A stretch of 30,620 nt of DNA from Aureispira sp964404215 (GCA_964404215.1 CAYOJF010000063.1:1-30620); one strand, 5' to 3'. Shown: positions 8,241 to 16,486, counted from the stretch's first letter. Translations and numbers: made by a program. The notes: generated from the sequence alone by a model not told the origin.

Positions 8241-9224
8241 ATGAAAAACATCCTATTAATACTGTGCTTATTGACAGCTCAAAGTATGCTTTCGCAAACC
8301 AATATCAATAGCATGAACAACCCTAGACCACTCGTAGACATTCAGAGTAAACAAGATGGCATCAAAGCAAGTCCTTATCATATCAATATTACGACCAAAA
8401 TTCTTTACAACGCAAAACCAGATGGCTATTATATCACCTTCACAAAATCATTCATTAGTGAATCGGTAGCCAATGTAGAGGCCATGATGAATCGGACCAC
8501 AGATCAAGTAATGGCTCAAGCAAAAGAACTCAATATTGCTCCTGAAGAAGTTCATATTGACTTAGTCGCCTTAGATCCTATATTCGGACTCAATAGTAAT
8601 AGTAGAGATAGTAATGGGACCCAACCAATTGGATATAAAATAACCGAAAATATTTCTTTTAACGTACCTGATATCAAAGTAATGCGAGCCCTCTATCAAA
8701 TCTGTTTGCAACATGATATTTATGATCTCATATCTGTTCAAGCCTACTTATTGGACTCCAAGCCTATATTGGATAGTTTGAATAAAAAATCAATAGAAAT
8801 ATTAGAAATGAAAAAGGAATTCAGCACAGATATAGGTTGGGAATTCAAAGGAGGAAAAATGTCTTTTCAGAAAAATAAAAAAGTTTTTTACCCTAATATG
8901 CGTTACCTAAAATCGCTTGTAAGAAACAACAATCACGATATTTACCAACACCATCTTTCTCAGAATACTTCTATTGAACATACTCGAAGTTTACAATATA
9001 CTCAACACTATACCTTTGATTACCAGCATGCAGACTTTATATTTAATGCTGGGCTACAAACCCCTTCTATCCAATTCTTCTATGAAGTTCTTTATTCTTA
9101 TCAAAAAATCAATAAGGAAGAAGAGGAACGTAAAAAATTAGAAAAAGAAGAAAAACAGAAAAAAACCAATACATTATATAGAATTGATGCTGACGGGAAA
9201 CTACAAGAGGTCAAAATAGACTAA
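8241..9224 (+). CDS. Secreted SIMPL-like (DUF541-type) protein
   Basis: The 327-aa protein has a signal peptide (MKNILLILCLLTAQSMLSQ). Residues of about 45-200 have the rhythm of SIMPL/DUF541 domains: a beta strand (YYITFTKSFISES), a long helix with a spaced-Ala pattern, a GIxxEEVxxD-like strand (LNIAPEEVHIDLVALDPIFG), a second strand (GYKITENISFNVPDIKVM) and a helix-rich segment. This is pattern-level recognition only. The C-terminal 40 residues are strongly charged (EEEERKKLEKEEKQKK) and end in a short strand. SIMPL proteins are periplasmic or outer-membrane-associated with mostly undefined roles. It stands alone, with a promoter for the next gene 75 bp past its stop. Confidence 0.45.
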   Translation: MKNILLILCLLTAQSMLSQTNINSMNNPRPLVDIQSKQDGIKASPYHINITTKILYNAKPDGYYITFTKSFISESVANVEAMMNRTTDQVMAQAKELNIAPEEVHIDLVALDPIFGLNSNSRDSNGTQPIGYKITENISFNVPDIKVMRALYQICLQHDIYDLISVQAYLLDSKPILDSLNKKSIEILEMKKEFSTDIGWEFKGGKMSFQKNKKVFYPNMRYLKSLVRNNNHDIYQHHLSQNTSIEHTRSLQYTQHYTFDYQHADFIFNAGLQTPSIQFFYEVLYSYQKINKEEEERKKLEKEEKQKKTNTLYRIDADGKLQEVKID

Positions 9225-9298
9225 TGAACCTCTTCTGAAATAGCTAATATGTTTTTATATTCTTCAAATGCTTTTTCTAGTTTATGACAAATAAATCG

Positions 9299-9306
9299 TA
9301 AATTTG
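9299..9306 (+). promoter_or_regulatory. Probable -7 box of ychF promoter
   Basis: TAAATTTG fits the Bacteroidota -7 consensus TAnnTTTG and lies 36 bp before the ychF ATG. No TTTG is present at the expected -33 position, so support is partial. Confidence 0.45.
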
Positions 9307-9342
9307 CCGACTAATTGACGAAAATATAAAAACAACTATATA

Positions 9343-10443
9343 ATGGCACTCAAATGTGGTATCGTTGGTTTACCAAATGTTGGTAAATCTACTCTTTTCA
9401 ATGCATTGTCTAATGCAAAAGCTCTATCAGCTAATTATCCTTTTGCAACCAAAGAACCTAATGTTGGTACTATTACCGTTCCTGACAACCGTCTCAACCA
9501 ACTGGAAGAGATTATTAACCCTAAAAAAGTAATTCCTACCACCGTAGAGATTGTAGATATTGCTGGCTTGATCAAAGGAGCAAGCAAAGGAGAAGGACTT
9601 GGAAATCAATTTTTGGGTAATATCCGTGAAGTAGATGCTATTGTACACGTAGTACGTTGTTTTGATGACGGCAATATCGTACACGTAGATGGAGATGTCA
9701 ATCCTACCCGTGATAAAGAAGTCATTGACATGGAATTGATTTTCAAAGACATGGATATTGTCGAAAAAAGAATCCAAAAGCTGACTAAGTTTGCTAAAAC
9801 TAATGATAAGTTGATTTTGAAGCAATTGGATATTGCTAAAGAACTGCTACAACATTTGGAAGATGAAAAACCTGCTCGTAGTTTTGAACTAGAGAGTGAT
9901 GAAGCGGAAGCATTGGTCAAAGAAATGCAACTACTCACTGCCAAACCAATCATTTATGTTTGTAATGTAGATGAAGAATCTGTTATTGATGGCAATGATT
10001 ACACCACTGCTTTCAAAGAATTGGTAAAAGACGAAAATGCAGAAGTATTGCTTGTATCAGCAGCTATTGAAGCAGATATTGCAGAACTCGAAAGCTACGA
10101 AGAACGCCAAGAGTTTTTAGCCGATATGGGACTCTCTGAACCTGGTGTTAATAAAGTAATTAATGCTTGTTATAATATCCTCAACCTAATTACCTACTTC
10201 ACGGCAGGAGAAAAAGAAGTACGTGCCTGGACGATCATCAAAGGAACAAAAGCTCCTCAAGCAGCAGGAGTAATTCACTCTGATTTCGAACGTGGTTTTA
10301 TAAAATCTAAGACAGTAGGCTATGATGATTTTGTCAGTGTCAAAGGCTGGAAAGGAGCACAAGAAAATGGCACACTCAGACAAGAAGGGAAAGAATATGT
10401 AGTTAAAGATGGTGATTTGCTAGAATTCATGTTTAATGTGTAA
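9343..10443 (+). CDS. ychF: Redox-regulated ATPase YchF (OLA1 family)
   Basis: A complete 366-aa TRAFAC-class P-loop protein. G1 is GLPNVGKST (residues 9-17), G3 is DIAGLIKGASKGEGLGNQFL, and the G4 position reads NVDE, i.e. NxxE instead of NKxD. That change is why YchF/OLA1 prefers ATP over GTP. The C-terminal TGS domain (about 283-366, ITYFTAGEKEVRAWTIIKG to the end) is intact. The family binds ribosomes and modulates oxidative-stress responses in the cytoplasm. It is a single-gene unit with a likely promoter at about 9299 and a very strong terminator at 10473-10520. Confidence 0.97.
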   Translation: MALKCGIVGLPNVGKSTLFNALSNAKALSANYPFATKEPNVGTITVPDNRLNQLEEIINPKKVIPTTVEIVDIAGLIKGASKGEGLGNQFLGNIREVDAIVHVVRCFDDGNIVHVDGDVNPTRDKEVIDMELIFKDMDIVEKRIQKLTKFAKTNDKLILKQLDIAKELLQHLEDEKPARSFELESDEAEALVKEMQLLTAKPIIYVCNVDEESVIDGNDYTTAFKELVKDENAEVLLVSAAIEADIAELESYEERQEFLADMGLSEPGVNKVINACYNILNLITYFTAGEKEVRAWTIIKGTKAPQAAGVIHSDFERGFIKSKTVGYDDFVSVKGWKGAQENGTLRQEGKEYVVKDGDLLEFMFNV

Positions 10444-10472
10444 GTTGGAATTATTTCCACTACCCGGTCGTT

Positions 10473-10520
10473 AATTAAACTGCCTTTCTTTGGATCCAAA
10501 GAAAGGCAGTTTAATTTTTT
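10473..10520 (+). terminator. Terminator of ychF, perfect 44-bp palindrome
   Basis: 10473-10516 is a perfect 22+22 bp palindrome. It includes ACTGCCTTTCTTTGGATCC and its mirror, and T residues run from 10515 to 10520. As RNA it forms a very long stem closed by a minimal loop. It excludes the apparent start codon at 10490, which lies inside the stem, for the next gene. Confidence 0.9.
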
Positions 10521-10540
10521 TCACCCCAACAACCCACTCT

Positions 10541-11299
10541 ATGACTTCTACCACTCAGTATATCAAAAACAAAGTAGGCTATGGCTGTTTTATTTTATTT
10601 TGTATTATTACTTTTTTGAGTATTCTAGCCAAGCTAGCACCAGAACGTACACCAGAACAACAGGCTACCTTTGATTTGGAACAATATCAAAAGGCTCAAA
10701 AAAGAAATTATAAAAAAACCCTAGAAAACACTCCCATTAGAGATTCTATCTTAGTAGATCAAAGAGATAGTCAAATCTATAGAATCAGGCAATTTGGGAA
10801 TCTTTGGTGGATGCTAGACAATCTAAATTTTGATACAGAGGATACCATTTTTTTTAGAGAACAGTATGTTGGGCGTATTAGCATTCCTTCTGAAATAGAT
10901 GCTAGTTATGGTGTTTATTACGATAAAATATCCTCTAAATATGCTTATCCAGAAGGCTGGAGGCTACCATTAAATATTGAATGGAAAATCATGAATGAGG
11001 TATATATTCGATGCCATAAAAAACAAGACGCTCCTACTGGAACTTATAGAATGGATAGCATTTTACTAGAACCTATCTGGGGAGGAGATTACCAACCAGA
11101 AAAAAGTAATAATAGACCTCCTCAAAAAGGAGATAAATTCCATCATTATATATCCAAACAACCTTCTGCCTATTACTATGCTACAGATGGCTATATCCAT
11201 ATTTCAAAAAAACTATGCAACAGTAGTGTTGCTAACTACCGTGGAAATCATAATAGATATAGACTCCTTTCCTGTCGCTGTGTAAAAGAGGTCGAATAA
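10541..11299 (+). CDS. Membrane-anchored FISUMP-domain protein
   Basis: The 252-aa protein starts at ATG 10541, after the ychF terminator. One N-terminal membrane segment (about residues 11-31, GYGCFILFCIITFLSILAKL) is followed by a polar linker. A Fibrobacter succinogenes major paralogous (FISUMP) domain follows: FGNLWWMLDNLNF, then YGVYYD, YAYPEGWRLPLNIEW, and near the end YRLLSCRCVKE. In this family the G-WM-NL, P-GWRLP and EW motifs are typical of surface proteins in Bacteroidota and Fibrobacteres; biochemical function is unknown. The anchor suggests it faces the periplasm. It has no evident operon partner; the next gene starts 61 bp downstream and could be co-transcribed. Confidence 0.7.
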   Translation: MTSTTQYIKNKVGYGCFILFCIITFLSILAKLAPERTPEQQATFDLEQYQKAQKRNYKKTLENTPIRDSILVDQRDSQIYRIRQFGNLWWMLDNLNFDTEDTIFFREQYVGRISIPSEIDASYGVYYDKISSKYAYPEGWRLPLNIEWKIMNEVYIRCHKKQDAPTGTYRMDSILLEPIWGGDYQPEKSNNRPPQKGDKFHHYISKQPSAYYYATDGYIHISKKLCNSSVANYRGNHNRYRLLSCRCVKEVE

Positions 11300-11360
11300 G
11301 CATCCGCTAGAATTATTTCCATAAATCTATCATTCTCAAAAATGCCTTATTAGAAATAAC

Positions 11361-11858
11361 ATGCCAAACGATATTTTAGATTCAAAGCCTATTATCCCAA
11401 TTAGACGATTATATAATAGCGTAATTGAAATATTAATTATTATCCTTTCTCTAATTGCTTGGGGATTGCTTTTTAGAGCAGTTTGGATGAATAACAATAC
11501 CTATACTGTTACTGAATTCTGTTTTTGTGTTGCAATGGGATCAATACTTTATGGCTCTACTCTATTTCATATTGTGATATGGATAAGAGTGTCCATTCTT
11601 TATGATAAAAATAATAATTTAGACTTAATATCTAATTTTGAGGGCAATCAATATGAAAATTTAATTTATATAATAAATGGGTTCCTCATAGTAATACCTA
11701 TAGTGTTCTTTTTAGCTCCCTATATTGATCCATTTCATCCAAAATTCCAAGAACAATTCTATATTCATTTATTGTATACGGTTTTGCTGGCCATTATTAA
11801 TCTTACCTATTTCTACCATATAAAAAAAACAGTAAAAAATATCTATAAGAGACATTAG
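11361..11858 (+). CDS. Unknown four-helix membrane protein
   Basis: A 165-aa protein not assigned to a family. Four hydrophobic segments are visible: about residues 21-42 (IEILIIILSLIAWGLLFRAV), 52-75, 97-120 (INGFLIVIPIVFFLAPYI) and 131-153. A basic C-terminal tail follows. No catalytic motif is evident. The codon and base composition resemble the neighbours. It follows the FISUMP gene by 61 bp. A MITE copy sits 9 bp after its stop and may provide the 3' end structure. Confidence 0.65.
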   Translation: MPNDILDSKPIIPIRRLYNSVIEILIIILSLIAWGLLFRAVWMNNNTYTVTEFCFCVAMGSILYGSTLFHIVIWIRVSILYDKNNNLDLISNFEGNQYENLIYIINGFLIVIPIVFFLAPYIDPFHPKFQEQFYIHLLYTVLLAIINLTYFYHIKKTVKNIYKRH

Positions 11859-11867
11859 AGGTTGTTA

Positions 11868-11939
11868 GAGTATGCTTAAGAATTAAGTTTTTCAAAATCA
11901 ACGATTTGGGCGAAAATGAATTGATTTTTAAACATGCTC
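11868..11939. mobile_element. MITE-like element, short copy (72 bp)
   Basis: The left end GAGTATGCTTAAGAATTAA and the right end TTTTTAAACATGCTC are imperfect inverted repeats. The flanking bases are TTA on both sides (11865-11867 and 11940-11942), a 3-bp target duplication. Positions 11881-11928 match 27884-27931 with one mismatch in 48. Relative to that longer copy, about 105 bp of the middle and right part are missing. There is no coding capacity. Ends starting GAG with TNA duplications resemble the IS1031 subgroup of the IS5 family (known pattern); the link is an inference. Confidence 0.8.
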
Positions 11940-12003
11940 TTATTACGAATGATAATACAACATTAGTATCAATACTTTTTTTTTATCTAAAATATCTTAC
12001 CAT

Positions 12004-12570
12004 TTGCTGATTCAGACCAAAAAAATAGCCCCTCAACATATCCCTGCTATCAAGTTATTGTTAGACCAACAATTTGGGAAGGATTATTTATCAGAAGAAG
12101 CTCTTTTGATATTCACTCAACAGCCTCATTTTGGACTAGTCGCACTCGATGGAGTAGAAGTAATAGGGGTTTCTTTGGTCAAAATAGGAAAAACTACTAC
12201 TTTAGTACAAGAGTTACTCTCAGAAAGGAACTGGTTTAGAGATTATTTCGGAAGAAATAAAACCATTGCATTACGGAAACACCTTGCTGTCAATAGCAAC
12301 TATCAAGGAAAAGGAATTGGTAAACGATTGGTTACTGATGGCATCAAACAGCTTCGACCAATGGTCGATTATATTATTTCTATTGTATGGAAAGAAAGTG
12401 CTGAACACTCTCTAGGAAAACTACTCCAAAAAGTAGGTGCTACTCCTGTCAAAACCAGCCCTAATTACTGGGAAGAAGATAGTCTAATCAAACAATACGA
12501 CTGCCCTATCTGTGGGCAACCACCTTGTGGGTGCTCTACTATGATTTATAGTATTGATTGCTCCAAATAA
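12004..12570 (+). CDS. GNAT acetyltransferase with Cys-rich C-terminal tail
   Basis: The 188-aa protein appears to start at TTG 12004. No ATG is in frame upstream before a stop, and the N-terminus begins directly with the first GNAT strand (IQTKKIAPQHIPAIKLLLDQ). The acetyl-CoA-binding motif A is LAVNSNYQGKGIGKRLVTDG at about residues 98-117, with the Q/R-x-x-G-x-G/A pattern intact. The substrate is unknown. The tail (about 165-185) carries CPICGQPPCGC, plausibly a small zinc knuckle. The gene is followed 10 bp later by the QueC-like gene, so the two are probably one transcription unit. The fold is well supported; the role is not. Confidence 0.8.
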   Translation: MLIQTKKIAPQHIPAIKLLLDQQFGKDYLSEEALLIFTQQPHFGLVALDGVEVIGVSLVKIGKTTTLVQELLSERNWFRDYFGRNKTIALRKHLAVNSNYQGKGIGKRLVTDGIKQLRPMVDYIISIVWKESAEHSLGKLLQKVGATPVKTSPNYWEEDSLIKQYDCPICGQPPCGCSTMIYSIDCSK

Positions 12571-12580
12571 ATACAGAAAC

Positions 12581-13222
12581 ATGAATTACAAAGGAATTAT
12601 TCCCTTCTCAGGCGGGATTGATAGTACAGCAGCTCTATATTTGACATTGACACAAAACCCCAACGACCATTGGTTAGTCTTCAAAGTAAATTTGATCAAT
12701 GGTAGTGCTGCTACACGAACGATGCAAGAGGAGCTCGCCGTCAATGCTATTCTGGAAGAATTACGTACGATGGGTATTCAAAACTTCACTTATAAACGCC
12801 TCGAATACAATTATGCCCAGTTAGGTACCACTCCTCCCTTATGGGATAGTGAAATCGTAAACTTTGCAGCAGCTACCTGTATTAGAGCCTACCCCAGTAT
12901 TTCGGAACTGATAGAGGGAGCCATCTATGACGACTATTTGCAAGAGGGTTTTGATGAACGACTCTCTAAAATCGAAAAAATACTTTATCTCATTAGTGAA
13001 AAAACAAAGGAAGAACTCACCATACAATTTCCACTAAAGGATAAGAATAAATATGACGTAATGATGAGTATTCCTAGCAGCATTCTGAACAAAACATGGT
13101 CTTGTCGCTACCCAGAAGGTAATAATAATTGGCAGCTCAAACGATGCCATAGATGTTCGACTTGTCAGACCATCGACCAGACATTAAAACAATATCCTAA
13201 TGATTTTGATGGTTTTGAGTAG
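12581..13222 (+). CDS. QueC-like PP-loop ATPase
   Basis: The 213-aa protein is read from ATG 12581. An alternative TTG at 12554 overlaps the GNAT gene and adds nine unconvincing residues. The PP-loop SGGIDST (residues 10-16) adenylates a substrate in this superfamily. The C-terminal KTWSCRYPEG followed by CHRCSTC reproduces the four-Cys zinc site of QueC (7-cyano-7-deazaguanine synthase). The middle part lacks the usual QueC vPxRN-type region, so it may be a paralog. QueC-like enzymes also occur in phage-defence operons (QatC in Qat; QueC-like proteins in type IV CBASS), and no queD/E/F is nearby. Its stop codon almost touches that of the convergent gene at 13225. Confidence 0.7.
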   Translation: MNYKGIIPFSGGIDSTAALYLTLTQNPNDHWLVFKVNLINGSAATRTMQEELAVNAILEELRTMGIQNFTYKRLEYNYAQLGTTPPLWDSEIVNFAAATCIRAYPSISELIEGAIYDDYLQEGFDERLSKIEKILYLISEKTKEELTIQFPLKDKNKYDVMMSIPSSILNKTWSCRYPEGNNNWQLKRCHRCSTCQTIDQTLKQYPNDFDGFE

Positions 13223-13224
13223 AG

Positions 13225-13614
13225 TTACTCCAATAGCTCTACTATCAGCAAAGCCCAATGTTTCTGTAAGTGCCTATCCCATGGAATGCTTTTCCCATAC
13301 TGGTTACAAATAATTTTTACTTCATTAAGTTGACCGTTTTCAAAATAGAGTCTGGTATCCTCTTGTTTCTGTGCTGAGAAAAAACCACCAGATATTTGAT
13401 TCATTTGTGTTCGGAGTATGGCTACTATAGGTTGTTCATCAGTATAATACAAATGAGTATCTATCGTCTCTATACTGTCATAGCAACGGATTTCTTTTTT
13501 GAGGTTGTCATATTCTTTGATAATACATTGATGACCTGTAGTCAGTCTTTGATCTATTCGTTTAGGTATTATCGAATTAATCTGCTCTTCAATTTTTTCT
13601 ATTAGCATCTCCAT
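13225..13614 (-). CDS. Small protein of unknown function
   Basis: A 129-aa protein, not recognised. It has no signal peptide or membrane segment. It is mixed alpha/beta with an acidic balance, and contains TDEQPIVAILRTQMNQISGGFF and LYFENGQLNEVKIICNQYG, which read like two beta hairpins. It starts at ATG 13614 with A-rich sequence upstream. It converges with the QueC-like gene (2 bp between stop codons) and lies downstream of a terminator, so it is probably transcribed alone. Confidence 0.6.
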   Translation of the reverse strand: MEMLIEKIEEQINSIIPKRIDQRLTTGHQCIIKEYDNLKKEIRCYDSIETIDTHLYYTDEQPIVAILRTQMNQISGGFFSAQKQEDTRLYFENGQLNEVKIICNQYGKSIPWDRHLQKHWALLIVELLE

Positions 13615-13627
13615 GCTTAATGGGATT

Positions 13628-13665
13628 AAAAAATTAGCTAAGAAGAAAAATTTCTTCTTAGCTAA
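13628..13665 (-). terminator. Terminator of the 13674-14243 lipoprotein gene
   Basis: A perfect 15-bp stem, TTAGCTAAGAAGAAA (13634-13648) with its complement at 13651-13665, has a 2-nt loop. On the minus strand it is followed by TTTTTT (13633-13628). It begins 9 bp past the lipoprotein stop codon. Confidence 0.85.
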
Positions 13666-13673
13666 AAGCTCGT

Positions 13674-14243
13674 TTATAATTTTGTGACTTTAATTACATG
13701 CGTACTTCCTTCTAACTGATCTGCTGAAATCAATAATAATTCACTATTGATTAGATTAGTCTTCGCAGTCTTACGATTGGTATAAACCTGAACAGCTACT
13801 TCGTAGTTTTTGTCTTCGAGGGCCTCATAAGCCTCTTTAGATGTTTGTAGTCCCTTTATTTCTACTATTAGATCCTCTTCATCATAAATAATTTCTTTTT
13901 GTATCAAGTATACTTTATAATCTTCTTCATTGAAAAACGGTTTACCTACTAGCCCTTCTGCCGAGGCAGCATCTCCTGCTATAGTCACATCAATTGCCAT
14001 CTCTTCTTCTCCTGCTAGAAGTTCTTTTACCTCAGGTGAAAGATCAAACTTAACCGAAAATGTAGGAATAATCATCATTCCCTCTCCCTCTTCATCAGAA
14101 ACAGCAGTGGTCTCTTCTTCTACCACTGGTAACTCTGTATTCCTATCAGTCGTTGTCTCTCCTGTAGTAGTAGTAGTAGTAGTATCGCAGGCTACAGTTA
14201 CCCACAAACAAAAAAGCAATACTAATTGCACACAAATTTTCAT
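13674..14243 (-). CDS. Lipoprotein of unknown function with Thr tract
   Basis: A 189-aa protein with a lipoprotein signal (MKICVQLVLLFCLWVTVAC; lipidated Cys 19). It is followed by a Thr tract encoded by an ACT triplet microsatellite, then an acidic Thr/Glu linker (to about residue 55). The rest is a compact domain with FSVKFDLSPEVKELL, VKVYLIQKEIIYDEEDLIVEIKGL and EVAVQVYTNRKTAKTNL, which read as beta strands. I do not recognise the family. It is probably anchored in the outer or inner membrane facing the periplasm. Terminators lie both downstream (13628-13665) and upstream (14262-14303), so it is probably monocistronic. Confidence 0.7.
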   Translation of the reverse strand: MKICVQLVLLFCLWVTVACDTTTTTTTGETTTDRNTELPVVEEETTAVSDEEGEGMMIIPTFSVKFDLSPEVKELLAGEEEMAIDVTIAGDAASAEGLVGKPFFNEEDYKVYLIQKEIIYDEEDLIVEIKGLQTSKEAYEALEDKNYEVAVQVYTNRKTAKTNLINSELLLISADQLEGSTHVIKVTKL

Positions 14244-14261
14244 TGTCTTCTATTTTTTGTT

Positions 14262-14303
14262 AAAAAAAAAGTTGCTTAAGAAGTTTAATACTCCTCAAGC
14301 AAC
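14262..14303 (-). terminator. Terminator of the peptidoglycan hydrolase gene
   Basis: On the minus strand, 14303-14271 forms a 14-bp stem (GTTGCTTGAGGAGT with ACTTCTTAAGCAAC, two G-U pairs) around a 5-nt loop, followed by nine T (14270-14262). It lies 47 bp past the stop codon at 14351. Confidence 0.88.
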
Positions 14304-14350
14304 CTTAATATAAGTTATTCTCTGGTTTAATACCAAAGATTAGCTGAAAA

Positions 14351-16486
14351 TTACTTCAACCAGTTCTGCTGTGGTACATTCCAACCTGGAGGAGCAACAT
14401 AAGCAATTACCTGATTGCTATAAGGAACTTCTGATACTTTGTTTCCTTGGTTTCCACCTAGTACAATTGGCTTATTACCTTTCACACCTACTACAAATCC
14501 AACGTGTCCAGCACCACCTCTTTTGAAAACAACAATAGCTCCATAAGCTGGTTTATCTAGCTTAGTTCCAAAGTCAGCATAAGAGCGAGCTCTTTGTCCT
14601 GGATAGCCTGATAGAGAAGATTGTCCACTATTCTTTAGACAGTAAGAAACAAATGCTGCACACCAGTTAGCAGTTTGTATGGTTTGAGCTTTTGCCCATT
14701 CGTCATACGTCCCGATACTCTGGAATAGCTCTTTGATAAATGGATGATCTTTTACCATACGGATTCCTCTTTCTGATTCTCCTTTATATGATCTTGCTTT
14801 TTTGATCCAACTTGGTACAATATATTTACCATCAGTAGTCGTTCCTTCGTCAGCAGCCCCGCTAGAGTTGTCAGAAGAAGTTGTGCTACCTCCTTTGATT
14901 GTCAATTCTTGCCCTACACTGATTTTATTAGGATTAGTGATATTATTCCATTGTACAATATCATTAACAGAAACACCATACTTACGAGCAATGATACCTA
15001 ATGACTCACCTGATGCAACTGTATGAGTATTACTAGATCCACCTCCTGTGTTACTACTACTACCTTGTTTGACAATTAATTCTTGTCCTACTCCTATTCT
15101 ATTAGGATTAGTGATGTTGTTCCATCTCACAATGTCATCAACAGAAACACCATATTTACGAGCAATAATGCCTAATGACTCGCCTGATGCAACTGTATGA
15201 GTATCGCCATTACCACCGCTAGATGCAGCTCCACTTGTATCCCCTCCACCATCGTTAGATGGTTTGAAACCATTCAAACGAGCTGTTCTGTTCTTCCAAC
15301 CTTTGATATATTTACCAAATTTAGTAGGATTTTTTCTGACTAATGAGTCATAGTAAGCATTCTGATAATCTACAAACTTCGCAACTAATTTACTATCATC
15401 CGAGCCGTTGATTGCTCTAATTTCCTCTGCATTAAATTTAGTATTATTAGCAGCAAAACTATATCTTCCTATATCATTTAATGCTCTCTTGATGTTCTTC
15501 TTGACAATACCTGGAGTCAAAATACTCTGATCAAAAATAGCATTGATTACCTTTGTACTTTCTATTTTATCTAGACCGTTCTCTTCAAATCTTGATTTGA
15601 TATAGTACTCATCGACTTGCTCTTTTGTAATATTTCTAATCTGAGAAGTATCACTCGGATTCATTCCAAACATTTTGGCAAATGCTGGCCATTCTCTTTT
15701 CTCGGCAATACCATATTTGGTCTTCCCTCCTGGATCATTAGGATCATCTACATATCCACCTTCTGATCGGTGAATTCCTGCCAAAAATTCTTTCACTGCA
15801 GGAGTATTAGCTACCTCTTGGTACTTTTCGTCTTCTGTTTTTGCTTCATTAGCAGGAGTTGGTTGTCCTTCTGTTACTACTACTTTTGGCAAGAATTGAT
15901 TTTTACACCAATTATAATTTTGACGTAATTTGACAAAATATCCTGTATGAGCTTTCTTAAAAGCATTTTTTACAGGGACTTTTGCTGCCAAGAATGCCTC
16001 AACAAAAGCTCCAGCTTTCTCCACATAAGTAGTTACTCTGTCTTTTTGCTCTTGTGTAATTTCAATTCTTCTTACATTCGCTTGTACACTATCCGTTACA
16101 CGTTTCGCACTTTCGCGAACCGCCTCCGTTTGTTTCATCAACTCTTCTAAGTTGCTAATACTATTTGTTCCGCTACTAGCAGCTGGTGTTTCATTGACTA
16201 GGGAGTGATCTGGAGCATCGTCTTTCGAGCTCATGATATCAGATACTTTTTCGCCAAATGCATTTGCGTTATTCGTTACAGAATCTCCAAAAGATAGTTT
16301 GCTTTCCTTTTCGTCAATAGCATCTTCGATCTTGATCAAAGCATTGGTCATTGCAGTCAATTTTTCTTGTTCGTCTGCATCTATTGTTCCATCTGCCATG
16401 AAAAGCTTACGATAATAACGAATCGTATCTTGTACTTTTCTGACTTTAGCTCGCATTACTTTAAGCTCTTTTAGTTCCTTACTCAT
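14351..16486 (-). CDS. Leaderless GH108-LysM-LysM-CHAP peptidoglycan hydrolase
   Basis: This 711-aa protein has no signal peptide. Residues 1-60 are a helical region with an EF-hand/TerB-like loop (ADGTIDADE). Residues 60-225 are helical and polar with no known fold. Residues 230-335 form a GH108 muramidase domain with RSEGGYVDDPNDPGG (catalytic Glu 242). Residues 340-407 form the C-terminal peptidoglycan-binding part usual after GH108. Two near-identical LysM repeats lie at 429-473 and 487-531. Residues 555-705 form a CHAP-type amidase/endopeptidase of the TIGR02594 type with NWCAAFVSYC (Cys 609) and GHVGFVVG (His 661). It could cut both glycan and peptide. It is encoded 56 bp after an unknown gene on the same strand. 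Phage endolysin and injected effector are both possible. Confidence 0.88.
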   Translation of the reverse strand: MSKELKELKVMRAKVRKVQDTIRYYRKLFMADGTIDADEQEKLTAMTNALIKIEDAIDEKESKLSFGDSVTNNANAFGEKVSDIMSSKDDAPDHSLVNETPAASSGTNSISNLEELMKQTEAVRESAKRVTDSVQANVRRIEITQEQKDRVTTYVEKAGAFVEAFLAAKVPVKNAFKKAHTGYFVKLRQNYNWCKNQFLPKVVVTEGQPTPANEAKTEDEKYQEVANTPAVKEFLAGIHRSEGGYVDDPNDPGGKTKYGIAEKREWPAFAKMFGMNPSDTSQIRNITKEQVDEYYIKSRFEENGLDKIESTKVINAIFDQSILTPGIVKKNIKRALNDIGRYSFAANNTKFNAEEIRAINGSDDSKLVAKFVDYQNAYYDSLVRKNPTKFGKYIKGWKNRTARLNGFKPSNDGGGDTSGAASSGGNGDTHTVASGESLGIIARKYGVSVDDIVRWNNITNPNRIGVGQELIVKQGSSSNTGGGSSNTHTVASGESLGIIARKYGVSVNDIVQWNNITNPNKISVGQELTIKGGSTTSSDNSSGAADEGTTTDGKYIVPSWIKKARSYKGESERGIRMVKDHPFIKELFQSIGTYDEWAKAQTIQTANWCAAFVSYCLKNSGQSSLSGYPGQRARSYADFGTKLDKPAYGAIVVFKRGGAGHVGFVVGVKGNKPIVLGGNQGNKVSEVPYSNQVIAYVAPPGWNVPQQNWLK

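Noticed and set aside
10490..10540. Upstream start for the FISUMP gene
   Set aside because: It lies inside the ychF terminator stem. The Met at 10541 directly precedes the membrane anchor.
12554..12580. Upstream TTG start for the QueC-like gene
   Set aside because: It overlaps the GNAT gene and adds residues unlike any PP-loop N-terminus. The ATG at 12581 places SGGIDST at the usual distance from the start.
13930..14313. 127-codon + strand frame opposite the lipoprotein gene
   Set aside because: Ser/Val-rich shadow of the Thr/Glu-rich linker; it crosses the hydrolase terminator.
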